Shown here piece by piece: positions 58,329 to 64,000 of a stretch of 64,000 nt of DNA (position 1 is the stretch's first letter; each line of letters opens with the position of its first letter). Below the pieces are notes generated by a model. The model worked only from the letters and a program-made list of their open reading frames with translations, did not search any database and was not told the DNA's origin. A program made the translations under genes and the position numbers. Source of the stretch: Streptomyces sp. CB02400 (GTDB taxonomy: Bacteria; Actinomycetota; Actinomycetes; Streptomycetales; Streptomycetaceae); NCBI RefSeq assembly GCF_001905725.1, contig NZ_LIWB01000015.1:111083-175082 (forward strand). Direction: 5' to 3'.

Positions 58329-59468
58329 GTGACGTTCCCGGTAGTCGGCATGGTCGGCGGCGGCCAGCTCGCTCGTATGACACACGAGGCGGGCATCCCG
58401 CTCGGCATCAAATTCAAGCTCCTCAGTGACACTCCGCAGGATTCCGCGGCGCAGGTCGTCGGCGATGTCGTCGTCGGCGACTACCGCGACCTGGAGACGC
58501 TGCGCGCGTTCGCGCGCGGCTGCGACGTGATCACCTTCGACCACGAACACGTGCCCACCGAGCACCTCAGGGCCCTGGAGGCGGACGGCATCCCCGTCCG
58601 CCCGGGCCCCGACGCGCTGGTGCACGCCCAGGACAAGGGCGTGATGCGCGCGAAGCTCGACGCGATCGGCGTGCCCTGCCCGCGGCACCGCATCGTCGCC
58701 GACCCCGAGGACGTGGCCGCGTTCGCGGCGGAGGGCGACGGGTTCCCCGTCGTCCTCAAGACCGTCCGCGGCGGCTACGACGGCAAGGGCGTGTGGGTCG
58801 TCGGTTCCGTCGAGGAGGCCGCCGAGCCGTTCAAGGCCGGCGTTCCCGTCCTCGCCGAGGAGAAGGTCGACTTCGTGCGCGAGCTGGCCGCCAACGTGGT
58901 CCGCTCCCCGCACGGGCAGGCCGTCGCCTACCCCGTCGTCGAGTCGCGGCAGGTGGGCGGCGTCTGCGACACGGTGATCGCCCCCGCGCCCGACCTCGAC
59001 GAGGCCCTCGCGCTGAAGGCCGAGGAGATGGCGCTGAGCATCGCCAAGGAACTCGGCGTCGTCGGCCACCTCGCCGTCGAGCTGTTCCAGACCCGCGACG
59101 GCCGCATCCTCGTCAACGAACTCGCGATGCGCCCGCACAACTCCGGGCACTGGTCCATGGACGGCGCGATCACCTCGCAGTTCGCCAACCACGTCCGCGC
59201 CGTCCTCGACCTCCCGCTCGGCGACCCCCGCCCGCGCGCGAAGTGGACGGTCATGGTCAACGTCCTCGGCGGCGACTACCCGGACATGTACTCCGCGTAC
59301 CTGCACTGCATGGCCCGCGACCCCCAGCTCAAGATCCACATGTACGGCAAGGACGTGAAGCCCGGCCGCAAGGTGGGCCACGTCAACACCTACGGCGACG
59401 ACCTGGACGACGTGCTGGAGCGCGCCCGTCACGCAGCCGGCTACCTGAGAGGCACGATCACCGAATGA
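58329..59468 (+). CDS. purK: N5-carboxyaminoimidazole ribonucleotide synthase
   Basis: A 379-residue ATP-grasp enzyme that carboxylates AIR with bicarbonate and ATP to N5-CAIR in purine synthesis. It begins VVGMVGGGQLARMTHEAGIP, then FDHEHVPTEHLRALEADGIP. ATP-grasp segments are GFPVVLKTVRGGYDGKGVWV and VPVLAEEKVDFVRELAANVV. Metal-binding residues are in RILVNELAMRPHNSGHWSMD. GTG 58329 is the start. The stop overlaps the purE ATG (ATGA), so the pair is coupled. Confidence 0.97.
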   Translation: MTFPVVGMVGGGQLARMTHEAGIPLGIKFKLLSDTPQDSAAQVVGDVVVGDYRDLETLRAFARGCDVITFDHEHVPTEHLRALEADGIPVRPGPDALVHAQDKGVMRAKLDAIGVPCPRHRIVADPEDVAAFAAEGDGFPVVLKTVRGGYDGKGVWVVGSVEEAAEPFKAGVPVLAEEKVDFVRELAANVVRSPHGQAVAYPVVESRQVGGVCDTVIAPAPDLDEALALKAEEMALSIAKELGVVGHLAVELFQTRDGRILVNELAMRPHNSGHWSMDGAITSQFANHVRAVLDLPLGDPRPRAKWTVMVNVLGGDYPDMYSAYLHCMARDPQLKIHMYGKDVKPGRKVGHVNTYGDDLDDVLERARHAAGYLRGTITE

Positions 59469-59989
59469 GCCCTGTTGTCGGCATCGTCATGGGGTCGGAC
59501 TCCGACTGGCCCGTCATGGAAGCGGCGGCCAAGGCCCTCGACGAGTTCGAGATCGCCTACGAGGTCGACGTGGTCTCCGCGCACCGCATGCCGCGCGAGA
59601 TGATCGCGTACGGCGAGCAGGCCGCGGACCGGGGACTCAAGGCGATCATCGCGGGCGCGGGCGGCGCCGCCCATCTGCCCGGCATGCTCGCCTCGGTCAC
59701 CCCGCTGCCCGTCATCGGCGTGCCCGTGCCGCTGAAGTACCTGGACGGCATGGACTCCCTGCTGTCCATCGTGCAGATGCCGGCCGGTGTCCCGGTCGCC
59801 ACCGTCTCCGTGGCCGGCGCCCGCAACGCGGGCCTGCTCGCGGCCCGTATCCTCGCCGCCCACGACGAGGAACTCCTCGGCCGGATGCGGGAGTTCCAGC
59901 AGGAACTGAACGACCAGGCCACCGAGAAGGGCAAGCGGCTGCGCGCCAAGGCCGAGGGCTCCGGCGCCGGCTTCGGCTTCGGGAAGTGA
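59465..59989 (+). CDS. purE: N5-carboxyaminoimidazole ribonucleotide mutase
   Basis: A 174-residue class I PurE that moves the carboxylate of N5-CAIR to give CAIR. It shows VVGIVMGSDSDWPVMEAAAK, VVSAHRMPREMIAYGEQAAD (catalytic His), IIAGAGGAAHLPGMLASVTP, PVIGVPVPLKYLDGMDSLLS and QMPAGVPVATVSVAGARNAG. It acts as an octamer in the cytoplasm. ATG 59465 overlaps the purK stop by four bases. The dipeptidase gene begins only a few bases after its stop, so it may be read on the same message. Confidence 0.97.
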   Translation: MSPVVGIVMGSDSDWPVMEAAAKALDEFEIAYEVDVVSAHRMPREMIAYGEQAADRGLKAIIAGAGGAAHLPGMLASVTPLPVIGVPVPLKYLDGMDSLLSIVQMPAGVPVATVSVAGARNAGLLAARILAAHDEELLGRMREFQQELNDQATEKGKRLRAKAEGSGAGFGFGK

Positions 59990-59994
59990 CGCGG

Positions 59995-61173
59995 ATGACC
60001 TCGCTGGACCAGGCCCGTGAGCTGCTGCGCGAGTTCCCCGTCGTCGACGGGCACAACGACCTGCCGTGGGCACTGCGCGAACAGGTCCGCTACGACCTCG
60101 GCGCCCGCGACATCGCCGGCGACCAGTCCGCCCACCTGCACACCGACCTCCCCCGGCTGCGCGCGGGCGGGGTCGGCGCGCAGTTCTGGTCGGTGTACGT
60201 CCGTGCGGACCAGCCCGACCCGGTGCCGGCCACGCTGGAACAGATCGACTGCGTACGGCAGTTGCTGGCCCGTCATCCGCGGGAGCTGGCGCCCGCGCTG
60301 ACCGCCGCCGACATGGAGGCCGCGCGCGGTCAGGGCCGTATCGCCTCCCTCATGGGGGCGGAGGGCGGCCACTCCATAGCCGACTCCCTCGGCACGCTGC
60401 GGGGGCTGTACGACCTCGGCGTCCGGTATCTGACCCTCACCCACAACTTCAACGTGGCGTGGGCGGACTCGGCGACCGACGAGCCCGGCGTGGGCGGCCT
60501 GTCGGCCTTCGGCCGCGAGGTGGTGCGGGAGATGAACCGGCTCGGCATGCTGGTCGACCTCTCCCACGTCGCCGCCACGACCATGCGGGACGCGCTGGAC
60601 GCCACGTCCGCGCCGGTGATCTTCTCCCACTCCTCCGCCCGCGCGGTCTGCGACCACCCGCGCAACATCCCCGACGACGTGCTGGAGCGGCTCCCCGCCA
60701 ACGGCGGTGTCGCGATGGTGACGTTCGTGCCGAAGTTCGTGCTCCAGGCGGCCGTCGACTGGACGGCCGCGGCCGACGAGAACATGCGCGCGCACGGCCT
60801 CCACCACCTCGACACCACCGCCGAGGGGATGAGGATCCACCGCGCCTTCGAGGAGGCCCACCCGCGTCCGGTCGCCACCGTCTCCACGGTCGCCGACCAC
60901 CTGGACCACATGCGCGAGGTCGCCGGCATCGACCACCTCGGCATCGGCGGCGACTACGACGGCACGGCCTTCACCCCCGACGGCCTGAACGACGTCTCCA
61001 CCTACCCGAACCTGATCGCCGAGCTCCTCGACCGCGGCTGGTCGAAGGCCGACCTGGCCAAGCTCACGTGGAAGAACGCGGTACGGGTACTGGGCGCGGC
61101 GGAGGACGTGGCCCGGCACCTCCAGGAAACCCGCGCCCCGTCCAACGCAACCCTGGCCTCCCTGGACACCTGA
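59995..61173 (+). CDS. Renal-type (M19) membrane dipeptidase homologue, catalytically intact
   Basis: A 392-residue M19 zinc dipeptidase with no signal peptide, so cytoplasmic. All metal ligands of the family are present: His20 and Asp22 (VVDGHNDLPWAL), the bridging Glu123 (MGAEGGHSIADSLG), His191 (LVDLSHVAA), His212 (VIFSHSSARAV) and the catalytic Asp320 (GIGGDYDG). Substrate His150 lies in LTLTHNFNVAWAD. It hydrolyses dipeptides, probably including D-amino-acid ones. From recall, the S. coelicolor counterpart Sco3058 has a solved structure. ATG 59995 is preferred (GGGAAG 8 bases upstream); GTG 59986, overlapping the purE stop, is the alternative. A degenerate paralogue follows. Confidence 0.95.
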   Translation: MTSLDQARELLREFPVVDGHNDLPWALREQVRYDLGARDIAGDQSAHLHTDLPRLRAGGVGAQFWSVYVRADQPDPVPATLEQIDCVRQLLARHPRELAPALTAADMEAARGQGRIASLMGAEGGHSIADSLGTLRGLYDLGVRYLTLTHNFNVAWADSATDEPGVGGLSAFGREVVREMNRLGMLVDLSHVAATTMRDALDATSAPVIFSHSSARAVCDHPRNIPDDVLERLPANGGVAMVTFVPKFVLQAAVDWTAAADENMRAHGLHHLDTTAEGMRIHRAFEEAHPRPVATVSTVADHLDHMREVAGIDHLGIGGDYDGTAFTPDGLNDVSTYPNLIAELLDRGWSKADLAKLTWKNAVRVLGAAEDVARHLQETRAPSNATLASLDT

Positions 61174-61178
61174 CCCGG

Positions 61179-61298
61179 GCACGACCCAGCCCTTCCGGCA
61201 CGATCCAGCCCCTCCGGCACAACCCAGCCCCTCCGGCGTTTGAGGAGCGGGGTCCGGGGCGGAGCCCCAGGTTCGGGACGGGAAGGGCGGCGGGGGCG
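61179..61298. repeat. Three 19-bp tandem repeats and half an intergenic repeat element
   Basis: GCACGAYCCAGCCCYTCCG occurs three times in a row (61179-61197, 61198-61216, 61217-61235; the third copy has AAC for GAY). Directly after it, 61236-61298 carries the right arm of the repeat found as a full inverted repeat at 53334-53408 (GAGGAGCGGGGTCCGGGGCG). It lies between the two dipeptidase-family genes. The remaining bases to 61425 hold no gene. Confidence 0.8.
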
Positions 61299-61425
61299 AA
61301 CCAAACAACCGCATGCCCGGGCGGGGCACACCCCGGTACCCCGAACGCCGCGTCCACCAGGAAGCCCACGGCCGCTCCGTGCGACGGTGACCGTACCGCC
61401 GAGGTCACGACGTACGGAGCCCGCC

Positions 61426-62553
61426 ATGGCCGATCTCCAGGACGACCTGCACCCCGCCGCCGAGGTCGGCCGCATCGACGAGCCGTACCCCCGGGAGGCG
61501 GTCATCGTCACGCCGGAGACGTACGAGCCCGTCTCCGACCCGGACGCCGAACCCCTCACCCGCGCCCACGCCGTCCTCGCCGCCCATCCCGTCGCCGACG
61601 GTTACAGCGGACTGCCGTGGGCGCTGCGCCGGCTGCCCTGGTACGACCTCGACCTGGGGGAGAGCGCCGTCGACGCGGACGTGCCCCGGCTGCGCAAGGG
61701 GCAGGTCGGCGCGGTGTTCTGGTCGCTGCACCTGCCGGAGGCCGACGACGGCGGCCGGGCCGTCGGCGCCACCCTGGAGCAGCTCGACCTGGCGAAGGCG
61801 GTGGTCGCCGCCCACGACGAGGGCCTGCGCCCGGCGCGCAGCGCGGGAGAGGTCGCCGACGCCCGCAACTGCGGCCGGGTCGCCGTTCTGTTCGGCCCCG
61901 CCGGTGCCGCCGCCCTCGGTGACTCCCTCGGCGTCCTGCGCTCGCTGCACACCCTCGGTCTGCGCGTGCTCACCCTGACCGGCGCCTCCTGGGCGGGCGC
62001 CGCGGGACTGACCCGGTTCGGCGAGGAGGTCGTCCGCGAGATGAACCGGGTCGGCATGATCGCCAACCTGTCGTACGCCTCGGCCCCGGTGATCCGCCGC
62101 GTCCTCGCCGTCTCCAAGGCGCCCGTGCTGTTCAGCCGCTCCGCCGCCCGCGCCCTGCGCCCCCACCCGGCCAACCTCCCCGACGAGCTGCTCGCCGACG
62201 TGGGGCGGGCCAAGGGCCTGTGCATGGTGCCGCTGACCGCCGAGCAGTCCGGCCCGACCGTCCGGGACGTCGCCGACCATCTCGACCACGTCCGCACGGT
62301 CGCCGGACCGGAGTGCGTCGGCCTGTCCGGCACCTACGACACCGGCGGCGCCCATCCGCAGGAGCTCGCCGACACCTCCTGCTACCCGAGGCTGATCGCC
62401 GAACTGCTGGGGCGCGGCTGGGACGAGACCGAGGTGGCCCTGCTGACCTGGGGCAACGTCCAGCGGGTGCTCCGCGAGGCCCACTTCACCGCCCATGTGG
62501 CCCAGCAGCGCCGCCCGCCGTCGACGGCGACCATCGAGGACCTGGACGGCTGA
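61426..62553 (+). CDS. M19 dipeptidase paralogue lacking all metal ligands (pseudoenzyme)
   Basis: A 375-residue protein clearly homologous to the preceding dipeptidase over its length (GLPWALRRLPWYDLDLGES, GEEVVREMNRVGM, VADHLDHVRTVAG, CYPRLIAELLGRGWDETEVA). Every active-site residue is changed: His-x-Asp becomes Tyr60-x-Gly62, Glu becomes Ala159, the two zinc His become Tyr217 and Arg238, and the catalytic Asp becomes Thr303. It therefore should not bind zinc or cleave peptides. A 45-residue N-terminal extension is added. The frame is intact and codon use is normal, so it is a kept pseudoenzyme rather than a dead gene. A regulatory or structural role with the intact paralogue is inference. 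ATG 61426 follows ACGGAG. Confidence 0.88.
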   Translation: MADLQDDLHPAAEVGRIDEPYPREAVIVTPETYEPVSDPDAEPLTRAHAVLAAHPVADGYSGLPWALRRLPWYDLDLGESAVDADVPRLRKGQVGAVFWSLHLPEADDGGRAVGATLEQLDLAKAVVAAHDEGLRPARSAGEVADARNCGRVAVLFGPAGAAALGDSLGVLRSLHTLGLRVLTLTGASWAGAAGLTRFGEEVVREMNRVGMIANLSYASAPVIRRVLAVSKAPVLFSRSAARALRPHPANLPDELLADVGRAKGLCMVPLTAEQSGPTVRDVADHLDHVRTVAGPECVGLSGTYDTGGAHPQELADTSCYPRLIAELLGRGWDETEVALLTWGNVQRVLREAHFTAHVAQQRRPPSTATIEDLDG

Positions 62554-62565
62554 GCGGCGGGACGG

Positions 62566-62958
62566 TCAGGGCTGTTCGATCCGGCAGAGGCAGAACGGAT
62601 GCCCCGCCGGATCGGCGTACACCCGGAAGTCCTTGCGCTCGTAGTCCTCCCGGTCCAGCACCCGCGCCCCCAGCGCCAGCACCTTCTCCTCCGCCGCGTC
62701 GATCTCCTCCCAGGTCCCGCCGGCGTCGAAGTCGAGGTGGAACTGCTGGGAGTCGTGGTCGGCGCTCGGCCAGTCCGGCGGGGTGTGCCCCGGCGCCCGC
62801 TGGAAGGCGAGCCGGGGCCCCGCGGGGATCTGCAGCACCACCCAGTCCGGGTCCTCCTCCACGGGCGTGCCGCCGCCGACGGCCGCGTAGAAGACGGCCA
62901 GTTCACGCGGGTCGGGGCAGTCGAGGACGACGGAACGCAGACGGGCCACGGGGGCCAT
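62566..62958 (-). CDS. VOC-fold (glyoxalase/bleomycin-resistance-like) protein
   Basis: A 130-residue vicinal-oxygen-chelate protein: LRSVVLDCPDPRELAVFYAA, then PAGPRLAFQRAPGHTPPDWP, QQFHLDFDAGGTWEEIDAAE, and RVYADPAGHPFCLCRIEQP. The pattern is that of Streptomyces glyoxalase-like proteins annotated as VOC family. The metal residues are partly kept (His in QFHLD, His in AGHPFCLC). The substrate is unknown. ATG 62958 follows GGGAGG. It is the second gene of a tandem pair with 62981, about half identical, which points to local duplication. Confidence 0.9.
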   Translation of the reverse strand: MAPVARLRSVVLDCPDPRELAVFYAAVGGGTPVEEDPDWVVLQIPAGPRLAFQRAPGHTPPDWPSADHDSQQFHLDFDAGGTWEEIDAAEEKVLALGARVLDREDYERKDFRVYADPAGHPFCLCRIEQP

Positions 62959-62980
62959 GGATCCTCCCGGAGTCAGCGGG

Positions 62981-63340
62981 TCAGCAGGCACACAGGCAGA
63001 ACGGGTGCCCGGCCGGGTCCGCGTAAACCCGGAAGGTCCGCGAGCGGTCGTCGGCGTCCAGCGGCCTCGCGCCCAGCGCCAGCACCTCCTTCTCGGCCGC
63101 GTCCAGGTCCTCGACCGTCAGGTCCAGGTGGAACTGCTGCGAGCGGTCGGCCGACGGCCACTCCGGTGCCACGTACCCCGGGGCCGCCTGGAAGGCCAGC
63201 GTCGGGCCGCCGTCCACCTTCAGGTCCACCCACTCGCCCTCGTCCACGATCGTGCCGCCCACCAGCCCGGCGTAGAAACCGGCCAGCGCGCGCGGGTCCG
63301 GACAGTCCAGGACGACGGCGCCCACCTTGGCAACGGACAT
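62981..63340 (-). CDS. VOC-fold protein, paralogue of the adjacent gene
   Basis: A 119-residue VOC protein: VGAVVLDCPDPRALAGFYAG, GGPTLAFQAAPGYVAPEWPS, QQFHLDLTVEDLDAAEKEVL, and RVYADPAGHPFCLCAC. It shares with its neighbour the same opening, the QQFHLD segment and the closing VYADPAGHPFCLC, so the two arose by duplication. It may act on a small electrophile or antibiotic. ATG 63340 follows GGAGGAAG. It is the first gene of the minus-strand pair and is divergent from the CGNR-type regulator, whose operator-like GGTAAC repeats lie between. Confidence 0.9.
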   Translation of the reverse strand: MSVAKVGAVVLDCPDPRALAGFYAGLVGGTIVDEGEWVDLKVDGGPTLAFQAAPGYVAPEWPSADRSQQFHLDLTVEDLDAAEKEVLALGARPLDADDRSRTFRVYADPAGHPFCLCAC

Positions 63341-63371
63341 GACTTCCTCCTCGTTGTTACTGCTAGAGCCG

Positions 63372-63416
63372 GGTAACCGGTAACCGTTACCGCATGCTCC
63401 CGCATCGGAGGTAACG
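63372..63416. promoter_or_regulatory. GGTAAC repeats, candidate operator between VOC and CGNR genes
   Basis: GGTAACC (63372-63378) is followed directly by the palindrome GGTAACCGTTACC (63379-63391). A further AGGTAACG occurs at 63409-63416. The cluster lies in the 116-base divergent gap, so one regulator could control both sides. Confidence 0.55.
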
Positions 63417-63456
63417 TCGCAAGGGATAAAGGGAAAGGGAGAGGCGGCGTCCAGGC

Positions 63457-63963
63457 ATGAGTGAGAGAGCGGCCCCGCCCGGGAAGCTGGCCCTGGTCCA
63501 GGCCCTGGTCAACACGCTGGACGTCGAGTCGGGCGCCGACGCGCTGGACACGGCGGACGGCCGCGCGCCGTTCGGGCTCACCGAGGACACCGCCGCTTGT
63601 GCCCGCGAACTGCGCGAGTCCCTGCGTGTCACGCTGCTCGCCCACGCCGGGCACCCGCCCCACCGCGCGGTCGCCCCGCTCGGCGAGCTGCTCGCCCGGG
63701 CGCCCCTGGTGGTCACGGTCGACCCGGCGGACGGTTCCGCCGCGCTCGCTCCCGTCGACGACGGGCCCCTGCTCTTCCGCATAGCCGCCGCCGTCGCCGA
63801 GGCGGTCGCGGCGGGCACCTGGAACCGGCTGAAGGCCTGCGAGGCCGACGACTGCCTCTGGGCGTACTACGACCGCAGCCCCGCCGGACGCGGCCGCTGG
63901 TGCTCCATGCAGGTGTGCGGGGCCCGCGCGAAGATGCGGCGCTATCGGGCGAAGGGCGCGTGA
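63457..63963 (+). CDS. CGNR zinc-finger (ABATE) transcription factor-like protein
   Basis: A 168-residue protein of the CGNR family. The N-terminal ABATE-type helical domain (about 10-115) reads KLALVQALVNTLDVESGADA and FGLTEDTAACARELRESLRV. The C-terminal zinc finger reads LKACEADDCLWAYYDRSPAG, then RWCSMQVCGARAKMRRYR, with Cys128, Cys133, Cys149 and Cys154. The name-giving CGNR is CGAR here (Ala156 for Asn). It probably binds DNA and may regulate the divergent VOC genes. ATG 63457 is preceded by a purine-rich stretch. The last 37 bases of the window after its stop contain nothing recognisable. Confidence 0.9.
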   Translation: MSERAAPPGKLALVQALVNTLDVESGADALDTADGRAPFGLTEDTAACARELRESLRVTLLAHAGHPPHRAVAPLGELLARAPLVVTVDPADGSAALAPVDDGPLLFRIAAAVAEAVAAGTWNRLKACEADDCLWAYYDRSPAGRGRWCSMQVCGARAKMRRYRAKGA

Positions 63964-64000
63964 GCGCTCCGCTGTGGGGTGTCGTGGGTCGTGTGCCGCG

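Noticed and set aside
63024..63026. Possible TTA codon in the VOC gene on the minus strand
   Set aside because: The triplet is out of frame: the codons are GTT TAC. The gene has no TTA.

Overview
The window is a 64 kb piece of a Streptomyces chromosome. The signs are very high G+C with strong third-position G/C bias, frequent GTG and TTG starts, GTGA/ATGA start-stop overlaps, a tRNA-Leu(UAA) of the bldA type, rpf muralytic enzymes, a SigB-type sigma module and intergenic repeats typical of the genus. From memory, the gene order follows the S. coelicolor core around SCO3055 to SCO3110, in reverse. It reads as core chromosome: there are no transposases, phage genes, integrases or CRISPR arrays.

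Layout. 1-13.3 kb: the end of an FtsX-type permease, mfd, an MT0933-like antitoxin homologue, an HNH-nuclease lipoprotein, two small exported proteins, an HTH/N6-methylase/HsdS-like fusion protein, a Pro-rich membrane protein coupled to a soluble Ser/Thr kinase, a SurA-N lipoprotein and mazG. 13.3-19.3 kb: a STAND-like NTPase with a TTA codon, a P450 that overlaps it, rpfC, and rpfA behind a c-di-AMP (ydaO) riboswitch. 19.4-24.7 kb: the eno, ftsB/divIC-like, DUF501 and Ppx/GppA cluster, then ndh behind Rex-like operators. 25.3-30.1 kb: cfa and an ABC exporter (permease plus ATPase). 30.5 kb: bldA. 30.8-43.4 kb: an RCC1-repeat lipoprotein, a Bax-inhibitor-1 protein, small unknowns, a thiolase, an SGNH hydrolase, cystathionine beta-synthase, an LCP protein and an RpiR regulator. 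43.5-50.8 kb: a PLP decarboxylase divergent from the histidine-utilisation operon hutU, M20 amidase, hutF, hutI. 50.9-53.2 kb: a sigI/arsI/prsI-like partner-switching module. 53.5-64 kb: a POT peptide transporter, an OmpR-type two-component system, GtrA, purK-purE, an active renal-type dipeptidase followed by a paralogue that has lost every metal ligand, two tandem VOC proteins and a divergent CGNR regulator.

How the parts fit. bldA decodes UUA. I found two TTA-containing genes in the window, both by eye: the NTPase at 13362 and the lipoprotein ending at 5477. Because the NTPase stop overlaps the P450 start, bldA may control both. The window also holds three recognisable small-molecule or redox switches: c-di-AMP on rpfA, NADH/Rex on ndh, and partner switching on sigI. 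The hut operon runs from urocanate through formimidoylglutamate to formylglutamate. An M20 amidase sits where HutG would be expected, and hutH is not in the window.

All family calls rest on reading motifs in the translated sequence and on recall. No database search was run.
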